Positions 53,888 to 63,224 of a stretch of DNA of 64,000 nucleotides are shown here, in pieces. Origin of the DNA: Herbaspirillum frisingense GSF30 (GTDB lineage: Bacteria; Pseudomonadota; Gammaproteobacteria; Burkholderiales; Burkholderiaceae_D); assembly GCF_000300975.2 (NCBI RefSeq), contig NZ_AEEC02000002.1, positions 62,001 to 126,000 on the forward strand, given 5' to 3'. Position numbers and translations under genes: made by a program. Below the pieces are notes generated by a model. The model worked only from the letters and a program-made list of their open reading frames with translations. It did not search any database and was not told where the DNA came from. Each line of letters starts with the position of its first letter. The stretch's first letter is position 1.

Positions 53888-55267
53888 ATGAATTTGAAGA
53901 TCAGAGCCCTTCTCGCCACTGCCCTCTTCAGCCTGCTGGCCGGTGGCGTCACCCCGGCACAGGCCGAGCCGGCGCGCGAATTCGTGCTCGGCAATGGCAT
54001 GAAGGTGGTGGTCAAGGAAGACCGGCGCGCGCCCACGGCGGTGCAGATGGTCTGGTACAAGGTCGGTGCGGTCGACGAGTTCAACGGCACCACCGGTGTC
54101 TCCCACGCGCTGGAACACATGATGTTCAAGGGCACCCGCAACCATAAGGTGGGCGAGTTCAGCCGCCTGGTGGCCGAACTGGGCGGGCAGGAAAATGCCT
54201 TCACCGCCAATGACTACACCGCCTACTTCCAGCAGATCGAGAAGAGCCACCTGGAAAAGGTCATGGCCCTGGAAGCCGACCGCATGGCCAACCTGCAATT
54301 CGACGCCAACGAATTCGCCAAGGAAATCCGCGTCATCATGGAAGAGCGCCGCTGGCGCACCGATGACCAGCCCATGGGCCTCCTGAATGAAGCCCTCAAC
54401 GCCGCCGCCTGGACCGCCCATCCCTACCACCATCCGGTGATCGGCTGGATGGATGACCTGCAGCACATGACGGTGCAGGACATCGCCAGCTGGTACCGCC
54501 AGTGGTATGCCCCCAACAACGCCACCCTGGTGGTGGCCGGCGACGTCGATGCCCAGCGCGTGCTGGCGCTGGCCAAGAAGTATTTCGGCAAGATTCCCTC
54601 CCACGCCCTGCCACGCGGCAGGCCGCAGAACGAACCCCAGCAGATCGGCATGCGCCGCGTCACCGTCAAGGCGCCGGCCGAGAATCCCTATGTGGTGATG
54701 GCCTGGAAGGTGCCGGCCCTGCGCCAGGTGGAGCAGGACCAGGAAGCCTATGCCCTGGACGTGCTCTCGGCCGTGCTGGATGGCTATGACAACGCCCGCC
54801 TCACCGCGCAGCTGGTGCGCACCAGCAACCAGGCCACCTCCGTGGGCGCCAGCTACAGCGGCGTGGCACGTGGCCCGGTACTGTTCACGCTGGAAGGCAG
54901 CCCGGCCAATGGCGTCACCACCGAACAACTGGAAACCCTGCTGCGGGCCGAAGTCACCCGCATCGCCAACGAGGGCGTCTCCGAACAGGAACTGCAGCGC
55001 GTGAAGACCCAGCTGATCGCCTCCCAGGTCTACAAGCGCGACTCCGTCTTCGGCCAGGCCATGGAAATCGGCATGCTGGAAACCGTCGGACTGGGCCAGA
55101 AGAACATCGACCGCATCATCGATCGCCTCAACAGCGTCACCGCCGCCCAGGTACAGGAAGTGGCTCGCAAATACTTCGGCGATGACACCCTGACCGTGGC
55201 CACGCTGGTGCCGCTGCCGCTGGATGGCAAGAAGCCCGCGCCGCCACCGGCCGGTCTGTTGCACTGA
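53888..55267 (+). CDS. M16 zinc peptidase, catalytic subunit
   Basis: A pitrilysin-type metallopeptidase, 459 residues with a signal peptide (about 1-26, ends AQA), so periplasmic. The inverted zinc motif is H73-A-L-E76-H77 with the third ligand Glu153 exactly 76 residues later (MEERRWR). A C-terminal half of the same fold follows. The companion gene at 56006 lacks the zinc motif, so the two probably work as a heterodimer, as in mitochondrial processing peptidase. Proteolytic substrates are unknown. It diverges from ftsY. Confidence 0.9.
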   Translation: MNLKIRALLATALFSLLAGGVTPAQAEPAREFVLGNGMKVVVKEDRRAPTAVQMVWYKVGAVDEFNGTTGVSHALEHMMFKGTRNHKVGEFSRLVAELGGQENAFTANDYTAYFQQIEKSHLEKVMALEADRMANLQFDANEFAKEIRVIMEERRWRTDDQPMGLLNEALNAAAWTAHPYHHPVIGWMDDLQHMTVQDIASWYRQWYAPNNATLVVAGDVDAQRVLALAKKYFGKIPSHALPRGRPQNEPQQIGMRRVTVKAPAENPYVVMAWKVPALRQVEQDQEAYALDVLSAVLDGYDNARLTAQLVRTSNQATSVGASYSGVARGPVLFTLEGSPANGVTTEQLETLLRAEVTRIANEGVSEQELQRVKTQLIASQVYKRDSVFGQAMEIGMLETVGLGQKNIDRIIDRLNSVTAAQVQEVARKYFGDDTLTVATLVPLPLDGKKPAPPPAGLLH

Positions 55268-55322
55268 GGCGCGTGCCGCCAGCGGCCACCGAGAGTCTTC
55301 CCAGTCCTTGCCGGAGGAAAAC

Positions 55323-55979
55323 ATGCCCGTCATCGTCGTCGCCAACCCCAAAGGGGGTGTCGGCAAGACCACCCTGGCCACCAACCTGGCCGGCTATTTC
55401 GCCAGCCAGGGCCATGGCGTCCTGCTGGGGGATATCGACCGCCAGCAGTCTTCACGCGCCTGGCTCGCCATCCGCCCGGAGCAGGCCCGTCCGATTGCCA
55501 CCTGGGAAGTCAAGGAAGACTACGTCGCCAAGCCCCCCAAGGGAACCAGCCACGTCGTGCTCGATACCCCGGCCGGGCTGCATGGCTGGCGCCTCAACGA
55601 CGCCCTCAAGCTGGCCGACAAGGTGCTGGTGCCGCTGCAGCCGTCGATCTTCGACATCCTGGCCACCCAGGACTTCCTGCGTCGGCTGGCCAGTGAAAGG
55701 GCGGTGCGCGAAGGGGAGATCGACGTCGGCATCGTCGGCATGCGGGTCGATGCCCGTACCCGGTCGGCCGAGCAGCTGCAGCGCTTCATCGAGGGCCTGA
55801 AACTGCCGGTGCTGGGTTATCTGCGCGACACCCAGAACTACGTCCAGCTGGCCGCGCACGGCCTGACGCTGTGGGATATCGCCCCGTCCCGCGTACAGCG
55901 CGATCTGGAGCAATGGCAGCCCATCCTGCAGTGGCTGGCCAGCGCCAAGGGCAATGAACAAGATGCACAACGCGGATGA
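55323..55979 (+). CDS. ParA/MinD-like ATPase
   Basis: A 218-residue P-loop ATPase of the ParA superfamily. The deviant Walker A KGGVGKTT (10-17) with the signature lysine is intact, then the switch GDIDRQQSSRAW (about 38-49; most relatives read D-x-D-P) and HVVLDTPAG (about 79-87). No partner ParB or target gene is adjacent. It sits between the two M16 peptidase genes on the same strand, 55 bases after the first and 26 before the second, so the three look co-transcribed. A role in positioning or in the peptidase complex is guesswork. AGGA precedes ATG 55323. Confidence 0.85.
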   Translation: MPVIVVANPKGGVGKTTLATNLAGYFASQGHGVLLGDIDRQQSSRAWLAIRPEQARPIATWEVKEDYVAKPPKGTSHVVLDTPAGLHGWRLNDALKLADKVLVPLQPSIFDILATQDFLRRLASERAVREGEIDVGIVGMRVDARTRSAEQLQRFIEGLKLPVLGYLRDTQNYVQLAAHGLTLWDIAPSRVQRDLEQWQPILQWLASAKGNEQDAQRG

Positions 55980-56005
55980 TCCGCAGGTTTCGATTCCAGG
56001 CTTCC

Positions 56006-57340
56006 ATGAAAAAATACTTAGGTTTTCTCCTCCTTCCGCTGAGCCTGCTGAGCAGCGCCCCTGCTTCGGCAGCCCTGGCGATCCAATCGTGGACCCAGCC
56101 CGACGGCGCCCGTGTACTGTTCGTGGCCAACCATTCCATCCCCATGCTGGACGTGAGCGTGCAATTCGACGCCGGCCAGCGCCGTGATCCCGCCGCCAAG
56201 GCCGGCCTGGCCGAACTGACCGTGGCCAGCCTCACGCGTGGCGTGGACGCCGGCCAGGGTGCTGAGGGCGTCAGTGCCACCCTGTCCGAAGCACAGATCC
56301 TGGATGGCTTCGCCGATGTCGCCGCCCAGCAGCAGGGTGGGGCCGGCCAGGACCGCGCCGGTGTGAGCCTGCGCACCCTGTCTGCTCCGGCCCAGCGCGA
56401 CGTCGCATTAGGCCTGCTGGCGCGCATGCTGGCCCATCCCAGCTTCCCGCAGGCCGGGCTGGATCGCGACAAGGCCCTGGCCATCGCCAACATCAAGGAA
56501 GAACTGACCAAACCTGAAGCCATCGCCGAAAAAGCCTTCATGCAAGCGGCCTATGGCACGCACCCCTACGCCGTCGACGCGGATGAAGCCAGCCTGCAGG
56601 CCATCACCCGTGACGACCTGGTGGCCTTCCACCGCGCCCATTACGTGGCCAATCGCGCCGTCATCGCCCTGATCGGCGATATCACCGAAGCCCAGGCCCG
56701 TGCCATTGCCAGCGCACTCACCCGTCAGTTGCCGCAGGGTGCAGCCTTGCCGGCGCTGCCACCGGTGCCCACGCCTAAAGGGGGAGAAACGCGTATCGCC
56801 CATCCGGCCTCGCAATCCCATATCCTCATCGGCGCCCCGGCCCTGCAGCGTGGCGACAATGATTTCTTCGCGCTGACGGTGGGCAACTATGTGCTGGGCG
56901 GCGGCGGTTTCGTCTCGCGCCTGACCGACGAAGTGCGTGAAAAGCGCGGCCTGAGCTACAGCGTCTATAGCGGCTTCTCGCCACTGGCCCAGCCCGGTCC
57001 TTTCCAGATCGGTCTGCAGACCAAGAAGGAACAGACCGCCGAAGCATTGCGCGTGACCCGCGCCACGCTCGACAAATTCCTCCAGGACGGCCCCACCGCC
57101 GCCGAGCTCAAGGCCGCCAAGGACAACCTGGCCGGTGGTTTCGCGCTGCGCATCGACAGCAACGCCAAGCTGCTGGAAAACCTCTCCGTCATCGGCTTCT
57201 ACGGCCTGCCACTGGATTACCTGGATCACTGGATCGAACGCGTCCGCGCCGTCAGCGTGCAGGACGTGCGCGCCGCCTTCCGCCGCCATGTGCAGCCGGC
57301 GCAGCTGTCCACGGTCATCGTCGGTGACGACGCCCCATAA
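56006..57340 (+). CDS. M16 peptidase-like subunit lacking zinc motif
   Basis: The second M16 protein, 444 residues with a signal peptide (about 1-23, ends ASA). Where the HxxEH motif should be, the sequence reads KAGLAELTVASL, so it cannot bind zinc. It keeps the substrate-gripping region of non-catalytic subunits: glycine-rich LGGGGFVSRLTDEVREKRGLSYSVYS (landmark near 304-329). It is expected to pair with the catalytic subunit at 53888. ATG 56006 begins the signal peptide; an earlier in-frame ATG at 55976 overlaps the ParA stop. Confidence 0.88.
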   Translation: MKKYLGFLLLPLSLLSSAPASAALAIQSWTQPDGARVLFVANHSIPMLDVSVQFDAGQRRDPAAKAGLAELTVASLTRGVDAGQGAEGVSATLSEAQILDGFADVAAQQQGGAGQDRAGVSLRTLSAPAQRDVALGLLARMLAHPSFPQAGLDRDKALAIANIKEELTKPEAIAEKAFMQAAYGTHPYAVDADEASLQAITRDDLVAFHRAHYVANRAVIALIGDITEAQARAIASALTRQLPQGAALPALPPVPTPKGGETRIAHPASQSHILIGAPALQRGDNDFFALTVGNYVLGGGGFVSRLTDEVREKRGLSYSVYSGFSPLAQPGPFQIGLQTKKEQTAEALRVTRATLDKFLQDGPTAAELKAAKDNLAGGFALRIDSNAKLLENLSVIGFYGLPLDYLDHWIERVRAVSVQDVRAAFRRHVQPAQLSTVIVGDDAP

Positions 57341-57366
57341 AGGCACAATCAGCAGCAAGGAAAGTC

Positions 57367-58020
57367 ATGAGCAAGAGCAGTCCCCCCAAGTCCGCCCCAC
57401 CGGGCAAGCCCGTCAATCGCGGCCCGCACCAGGTCCGCATCATCGGCGGCCAGTGGAAGCGCACCCCGCTCCCGGTGCTGGATGCCGAAGGTCTGCGCCC
57501 CACGCCGGACCGCGTACGCGAAACCGTCTTCAACTGGATCACCCACCTGATCGATGGCGACTGGGCCCAGGTGGCCTGCCTGGACCTGTTCGCCGGCTCC
57601 GGCGCCCTTGGTTTCGAGGCCGCCAGCCGTGGCGCGCTTCGCGTGGTGATGGTGGAAAACAGCAGCCCGGCGGTACGCCAGCTGGAAGCCAATCGTGACA
57701 AGCTCAAGGCCGACGCCGTCGCCATCCTGCGCGGCGACGCCCTGGCGGCCGCCCAGAATGCGGCCCAGCGCGAGCCCGGCGGCTATAGCCTGGTGTTCAT
57801 CGACCCGCCGTATCACCAGGGCTGGCTGGAAAAAGTGTTGCCTGCCTGCATGACTTTGCTCACCCCATCCGGGCTGGTCTATGCCGAAGCCGAATTCCCG
57901 CTCGACGGCGACGATGCCCCGGCGTGGATGCAAGACTGGGAAGTGGTCCGCGCCGACAAGGCCGGCATGGTCTTCTATCATTTATTGCAACGCAAAAGCA
58001 GTGCCCGAATTGAGGCATAA
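57367..58020 (+). CDS. rsmD: 16S rRNA (guanine 966-N2)-methyltransferase RsmD
   Basis: Methylates G966 of 16S rRNA on the 30S subunit. The 217-residue protein has a basic start, RIIGGQWKRTPLPV and RPTPDRVRETVFNWI (about 41-55), the SAM motif CLDLFAGSGALGFEAASRGA (about 76-95), and the catalytic VFIDPPYHQG (near 143-152). It lies 26 bases after the M16 gene with AAGGA before the start. coaD follows 36 bases later, the usual rsmD-coaD order. Confidence 0.95.
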   Translation: MSKSSPPKSAPPGKPVNRGPHQVRIIGGQWKRTPLPVLDAEGLRPTPDRVRETVFNWITHLIDGDWAQVACLDLFAGSGALGFEAASRGALRVVMVENSSPAVRQLEANRDKLKADAVAILRGDALAAAQNAAQREPGGYSLVFIDPPYHQGWLEKVLPACMTLLTPSGLVYAEAEFPLDGDDAPAWMQDWEVVRADKAGMVFYHLLQRKSSARIEA

Positions 58021-58047
58021 TGCGCCTTCTGATTGAATAGCCGGTGA

Positions 58048-58539
<492 letters not shown>

Positions 58540-58602
58540 GGCCAGGCGATCCACAAGAGGTAAAGGTAGGGCAATGATGTTTCAAGCAAGCGAGGTGCGG
58601 CA

Positions 58603-58863
58603 ATGGCACTGATGATTACCGACGATTGCATCAACTGCGACGTCTGCGAACCGGAATGCCCCAACGAGGCCATCTACATGGGTCCGCAGATCTACGAGAT
58701 CGATCCGGACAAGTGTACCGAGTGCGTCGGTCACTTCGATGAGCCGCAGTGCCAGCAGGTCTGCCCGGTGGCCTGCATCCCCTTCAACCCGGCCTGGCGT
58801 GAAAGCCGCGAGCAGTTGATGGAAAAGTACGAGCGCCTGCAGGCCGGGGCCAAGGCTTCCTGA
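58603..58863 (+). CDS. YfhL-family 2[4Fe-4S] ferredoxin
   Basis: An 86-residue ferredoxin with two cluster motifs: CINCDVCEPECP (from residue 9) and CTECVGHFDEPQCQQVCP (about 38-55), the second with the long insert typical of YfhL/Alvin-type ferredoxins. It is an electron carrier of unknown partner. This gene follows coaD in many proteobacteria. A terminator comes directly after it. Confidence 0.93.
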   Translation: MALMITDDCINCDVCEPECPNEAIYMGPQIYEIDPDKCTECVGHFDEPQCQQVCPVACIPFNPAWRESREQLMEKYERLQAGAKAS

Positions 58864-58888
58864 TTCCATTCCCGCCGTCCTTTCCGAG

Positions 58889-58930
58889 ATGCCGTTCAGT
58901 GTCGCGCTGAACGGCATTTTGGTTTTGTGG
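58889..58930 (+). terminator. Terminator after ferredoxin gene
   Basis: An 11-bp ATGCCGTTCAG/CTGAACGGCAT stem with a 7-base loop, followed by a T-rich tail. Confidence 0.8.
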
Positions 58931-59074
58931 ATGCGCATGGAAAACACCATAGGCCAGGCTTGATACCGGCTATCGGCAGGCACAGATCGGCCCCGGTGCA
59001 GAAAATGCCAGACTCGTGCCAGCCTCAGATTCATCCGCCCGGTATTCATCCACCCGGCTTCATCCTGCTACAAC

Positions 59075-59962
59075 ATGCATTCACTGCAAAAATCCGCCGT
59101 CGCCGCGCTGCTGCTCAATTCCACCCTCTGGGGCTTGTCCTGGACCGGCACGCGCGCGCTGGAAGGCATGGGCCTGCATCCGGTGTGGGCCACGGCCGCC
59201 ATCTTCAGCGCCTGCGCACTGCTGCTGGTGCTGCTGCGCTGGCGTGAGCTGCCGCAACTGTGGCGCCACCCGACGCTGTGGTGCGTGGGCCTGGCCACGG
59301 GCCTGACCAACTGTTCCTTCAACGTTGCAGTGGCCTATGGCGATGTAGTGCGGGTGATCCTGCTGTTCTACCTGATGCCGATCTGGACCGTGATCCTGGC
59401 GCGCCTGGTCCTGCACGAAGCCATCACCCCGCGCTCCCTGGCCCGGGTGGCGCTGGGCCTGGGCGGCGCCTTCATCGTGCTCTATCAGCCGCGCCTGGGC
59501 CTGCCGCTGCCGCAGAGCCTGCCGGACTGGATGGCCGTGCTCTCCGGTCTGCTGTTTGCCATCACCAACGTCTTGCTGCGGCGCCTGCACGGACTTTCCG
59601 ATGGCGCCCGCGCCGTCGCCATGCTGGCCGGTAGCGGTGTATTGGCGGGTCTGTTGGGTGTGGGGTTGTCCCTGACCGGCATGATCGCCTGGCCGCTGCA
59701 CGTGCCGGTGGCTGCGTGGCCGGTGGTGGGACTGTGGGCAGTGCTGTTCCTGGTATCGAACCTGTGTCTGCAATATGGGGTGGCGCGCCTGCCGGCCAAC
59801 ATCACGGCCGTGATCATGCTGGCCGAAATCCTGGTGGCCAGCAGTTCGGCCTGGGTGCTGGGCGCGGCCGGCCTGCGTACGCAGGACATCGTGGGCGGCA
59901 TCCTTATTCTGGCCGCACCCTGGATCGTGCGCGACCGTCGGCCTGCCGTGCAGCCGGCCTGA
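59075..59962 (+). CDS. EamA-family (DMT) transporter
   Basis: An inner-membrane exporter-like protein of the drug/metabolite transporter superfamily: 295 residues, ten hydrophobic helices in two EamA repeats (LLNSTLWGLSWTGTRALEG at the start of the first; VLSGLLFAITNVLLRRLHG in the second). The substrate cannot be told; relatives move amino acids or other metabolites. Its stop is directly adjacent, without a gap, to the stop of the convergent diguanylate cyclase gene. Confidence 0.85.
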   Translation: MHSLQKSAVAALLLNSTLWGLSWTGTRALEGMGLHPVWATAAIFSACALLLVLLRWRELPQLWRHPTLWCVGLATGLTNCSFNVAVAYGDVVRVILLFYLMPIWTVILARLVLHEAITPRSLARVALGLGGAFIVLYQPRLGLPLPQSLPDWMAVLSGLLFAITNVLLRRLHGLSDGARAVAMLAGSGVLAGLLGVGLSLTGMIAWPLHVPVAAWPVVGLWAVLFLVSNLCLQYGVARLPANITAVIMLAEILVASSSAWVLGAAGLRTQDIVGGILILAAPWIVRDRRPAVQPA

Positions 59963-61105
59963 TCAGTCCGCCGGCGCCAGCATCACGCGGTTGCGCCCGG
60001 CTTCCTTGGCCTGGTACAGCGCCTGGTCGGCCGCCTTGAGCATGGCCTGCTTGACCTCGCCCGCCGGCCGGCTGCGATCCGGCGGCGACAGCGAGGCCGC
60101 GCCGATGGAGGCACTGATTCTCAAGGGATCGCGCGAGCCCTCGATCATGATTCCCCGGCTGCAGATGCCGGCACGGATACGCTCGGCGATGCGGGCCGCA
60201 TCGTCACGGGTGGCATGCGTGAGCAGCACCACGAATTCCTCGCCGCCGAAGCGCCCCAGCGCATCCGACAGGCGCAGCTCCTTCTTGATCCGCGCTGCCA
60301 CCTCGCGCAGCACATCGTCCCCGCTCTGATGCCCGAACTGGTCGTTGACCCGTTTGAAATGATCGATGTCGATGAACAGGCAGGACAGGGCCGAGCGGTC
60401 GCGCTGGCTGCGCGCCACTTCTTCCTGCATGCGTTGCTCGATGTAGCGGCGGTTGTTCACGCCGGTCAGCGGATCGGTCAGGCCGATGTGCTTCAGGCGT
60501 TCATTGTTGATGACGTTTTCCAGGCAGACCGCGGCAATGGTGGCCAGCCGTTCGATGAAATCGGTGGCCAGTGAACGGGTGAATCGTTCGCCATAGGCAC
60601 TGCCCAGCGACAGGTAGCCCAGCAGCCGGTGCTGACGTACCAGCGGCAGCACCGCCACGCTGACTGGCTGGTAGTGCGGGAACAGCGGGCCATGCAGCGC
60701 CGGCACATATTCGCCCAGGCGCGGCTTGTCCTCGGGCAGGGCATGCTGGTCGTCGATGAAGGCCAGCGGACGCGTCAGGAACAGCAGCTTGGGGAATTCG
60801 TTCACGCCGATCTGCAGGTCGCGCAGGATGCGCTGGATCGCATAATCGCCGTCGATCAACGACAGGGTCACCGTCTCCAGGCTGAACACGCCCGGCATCA
60901 CGGTCAGCATCACATCGATCAGTTCGCGGAATTCGCTGGCGCCGATCAGCTTGAGGTCGAACGCCTGATGACGCTCGATGATGGACTGGTTGATGTGCGC
61001 CTGCTGCAGCAGGTCCTGCAGTTCAGCCCGCAGTTGTTCGTTGTCGGCAATCAGCGATTCCATAGCGATGGTCGATCTCATGTGCTCATCTGCATTTTCC
61101 GGCAC
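59963..61105 (-). CDS. Diguanylate cyclase with DUF484 sensor domain
   Basis: Makes the second messenger cyclic-di-GMP. Of 380 residues, a short N-terminal coiled coil (LIADNEQLRAELQDLLQQAH) is followed by a DUF484/GAF-like sensor domain (about 45-205) and a C-terminal GGDEF domain with DPLTGVNNRRYIEQRM, FIDIDHFKRVNDQFGHQSGD and an intact GGEEF active site (FGGEEFVVLL). Arg-L-S-Asp five residues before it is an inhibitory I-site, so product feedback is expected. No membrane helix, so a cytoplasmic enzyme. The first of three nearby ATGs is taken as start; it could be a few residues shorter. Confidence 0.88.
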   Translation of the reverse strand: MPENADEHMRSTIAMESLIADNEQLRAELQDLLQQAHINQSIIERHQAFDLKLIGASEFRELIDVMLTVMPGVFSLETVTLSLIDGDYAIQRILRDLQIGVNEFPKLLFLTRPLAFIDDQHALPEDKPRLGEYVPALHGPLFPHYQPVSVAVLPLVRQHRLLGYLSLGSAYGERFTRSLATDFIERLATIAAVCLENVINNERLKHIGLTDPLTGVNNRRYIEQRMQEEVARSQRDRSALSCLFIDIDHFKRVNDQFGHQSGDDVLREVAARIKKELRLSDALGRFGGEEFVVLLTHATRDDAARIAERIRAGICSRGIMIEGSRDPLRISASIGAASLSPPDRSRPAGEVKQAMLKAADQALYQAKEAGRNRVMLAPAD

Positions 61106-61270
61106 CCGGCCGGCCCCTTGCCCTGACCGGTCGCCCGGCCTCCCAGCGGCCGGTTGCGCTTGTGGCGGCCGGCCTTGCTCTCATGCAATATATCGACAGC
61201 ATCGGCGCCGGCTTGATGCCGCCGCGCCTGATTTTTTACCAGCAAGAAACGTTCCTGTCCCGCTGCCTGC

Positions 61271-62203
61271 TCAGGCCGCCTGCGGCGCGAAGAAGCGCGT
61301 CCCCATCTCTTCCAGGCCCAGCGTGCGCAACACCTCCTGCAGGCGCTCGGCCGGACGGCGGCGCGGCAGGTCGCGGTATTGGGCGATGATCAATTCATTC
61401 TTCATCGAATGTTCCCAGCCCACCAGTTCGGTCACGCTGACCTTGTAGCCATGCGCTTCCAGCTGCAGGCAGCGCAATACATTGGTGACCTGGCTGCCGA
61501 ATTCGCGGGTATGCAGCGGATGGCGCCAGATTTCGGTCAGCGAATTGGCCAGCGACTTGCCCTTGTTGCGGTTCAGGACCGAGGCCACCTCGGCCTGGCA
61601 GCACGGCACCAGGACGATGAATTTCGCCTGTTTGGCCAGCGCGAAATGGATGGCGTCGTCGGTGGCGGTGTCGCAGGCATGCAGGGCGGTCACCACGTCG
61701 ATGCGCTCCGGCAGGCTGGGTGAGCTGATCGAATCGGCCACCGACAGGTTGAGGAAGGACATGCCACCAAAACCCAGGCGCGCCGCCAGTTCCTCGGACT
61801 TGCGTACCAGTTCTTCGCGGGTCTCGATGCCATAGATGCGCGGCGTACCGGCCAGCGCCTTGAAGAACAGGTCGTACAGGATGAAACCGAGGTAGGACTT
61901 GCCCGCGCCATGGTCCACCAGGCTCACGTCCGGATGGGTGGCCAGCACTTCCTGCAGCAGCGGTTCGATGAACTGGTAGAGGTGATAGACCTGCTTGAGC
62001 TTGCGGCGGCTGTCCTGGTTCAGCTTGCCGTCGCGGGTCAGGATGTGCAGTTCCTTGAGCAGTTCGATGGACTGGCCGGGACGGATCTCATGCGCCTGCG
62101 GCGCAGTGTCGGCATGGCCGGTGGCATTGGCTGCACCGGCGGCATCGGCGGGTTTGCCACGGCGCTTGTCGCGGCCGGGGGCGCTGGGGGCTTGCTTGCT
62201 CAT
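61271..62203 (-). CDS. Class I SAM-dependent methyltransferase (Methyltransf_32-like)
   Basis: A 310-residue methyltransferase. The N-terminal 40 residues are basic and low-complexity. The catalytic domain has VSLVDHGAGKSYLGFILYDL (about 92-111) as SAM-binding motif, then IYGIETREELVRKSEELAARLG, DVVTALHACDTATDDAIHFAL (about 169-189) and the FIVLVPCCQAEVAS strand. The HACDTATD and PCCQ motifs are typical of the Methyltransf_32/TRM13-like group, which hints at tRNA or other RNA, but the substrate is unknown. Start ATG 62203 (MSKQAPS). Confidence 0.8.
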   Translation of the reverse strand: MSKQAPSAPGRDKRRGKPADAAGAANATGHADTAPQAHEIRPGQSIELLKELHILTRDGKLNQDSRRKLKQVYHLYQFIEPLLQEVLATHPDVSLVDHGAGKSYLGFILYDLFFKALAGTPRIYGIETREELVRKSEELAARLGFGGMSFLNLSVADSISSPSLPERIDVVTALHACDTATDDAIHFALAKQAKFIVLVPCCQAEVASVLNRNKGKSLANSLTEIWRHPLHTREFGSQVTNVLRCLQLEAHGYKVSVTELVGWEHSMKNELIIAQYRDLPRRRPAERLQEVLRTLGLEEMGTRFFAPQAA

Positions 62204-62435
62204 GGTGCTGCACTGGCGAAGAGCCGGCGCGGAGCCGGCGGGTTGGAATCGGGGGCGGGACGGGTGGCGCGCGTGCGGGTACAAGTGCAAGTACCACAAG
62301 TGCGCAGCCAGGGCCTGCCGTGGCCGGGCATTTTACCCGATCCCGATGTCAAGCTCGTGAAGTGTCGTCGCCGCGCCAAGCCCTGTTGTCAGCCTGAAAA
62401 CATCCCTGCCCCGGGTCTGCAGACCGGTGGTGAAT

Positions 62436-63224
62436 TCAGTGGCCGCTGAACACCGCTGCCCGTTTCTGCTGGAAGGCCGCGATGCCTTCCTGGCGATCGG
62501 CACTGGCGGCCATCAGCGAAAAGGACTTGCGCTCCAACAGCAGCCCGGCCTCCAGGCCCAGTTCGAAGGATTGCAACATGGCCTCCTTGGCCAGGCGCAC
62601 CGCCAGCGGCGATTTCTGCGCAATGGTGGTGGCCAGCGCCAGGGTGCGGCCCAGGGTGTCGGCATCGTCCACCACCTCGGCCACCAGGCCGGCGCGCAGG
62701 GCCTCCTCGGCCGCGATGAATTCCCCCGACAGCACCATCTTCATCGCCAGCGGCTTGCCCACCGTGCGGATCAGGCGCTGCGTGCCACCGGCGCCGGGCA
62801 GGGTGCCGACATTGATTTCCGGCTGGCCGATGCGGGCGCCGCGCCCGGCGATGGCGATGTCGGCATGCATCAGCAGTTCACAGCCGGCCCCCAGCGCATA
62901 GCCGTTCACCGCCGCCAGCAGCGGTTTGGGGAAACGGGCGATGGCGCGCCAGTACTGGGCACGCACATCAAGCTGGGTGGCGATGGCGTCCTTCTGGATC
63001 ATTTCATTGAGATCGGCGCCGGCAGCGAAGGCCTGCTCGTTGCCACTGATCACCACCGCCCGCACGCTGTCGTCGATTTCGGCGCGTGCCAGTTCGCCGG
63101 CGATTTCCCGCAGGCTCTGGTTGCGCAGGGCATTGCGCAGCGCCGGCCGGTTCAGGCGCAGATGCAGCACGTGCGGCCCATGCCGCGCTACCAGGATGTC
63201 TTCCGGTTCTGGCTGCGCCGACAT
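62436..63224 (-). CDS. paaF: Enoyl-CoA hydratase, probable 2,3-dehydroadipyl-CoA hydratase
   Basis: A crotonase-fold enzyme of 262 residues. The oxyanion-hole motif is FAAGADLNEM (about 65-74), the second is NGYALGAGCELLMHAD (about 104-119), and the catalytic Glu pair region is GQPEINVGTLPGAGGTQRL (about 131-149). It starts one base inside the stop of the preceding 3-oxoadipyl-CoA thiolase gene (TGATG), so the pair is tightly coupled. That partnership suggests the lower phenylacetate pathway (PaaF), rather than general fatty-acid beta-oxidation. The gene symbol is inferred from context. Confidence 0.8.
   Translation of the reverse strand: MSAQPEPEDILVARHGPHVLHLRLNRPALRNALRNQSLREIAGELARAEIDDSVRAVVISGNEQAFAAGADLNEMIQKDAIATQLDVRAQYWRAIARFPKPLLAAVNGYALGAGCELLMHADIAIAGRGARIGQPEINVGTLPGAGGTQRLIRTVGKPLAMKMVLSGEFIAAEEALRAGLVAEVVDDADTLGRTLALATTIAQKSPLAVRLAKEAMLQSFELGLEAGLLLERKSFSLMAASADRQEGIAAFQQKRAAVFSGH

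Noticed and set aside
53720-55384. The ftsY frame stays open for another 550 codons upstream, opposite the M16 peptidase gene.
   Set aside because: FtsY has a convincing start at 53719, and the upstream translation has no domain and lies antisense to a well-supported gene.
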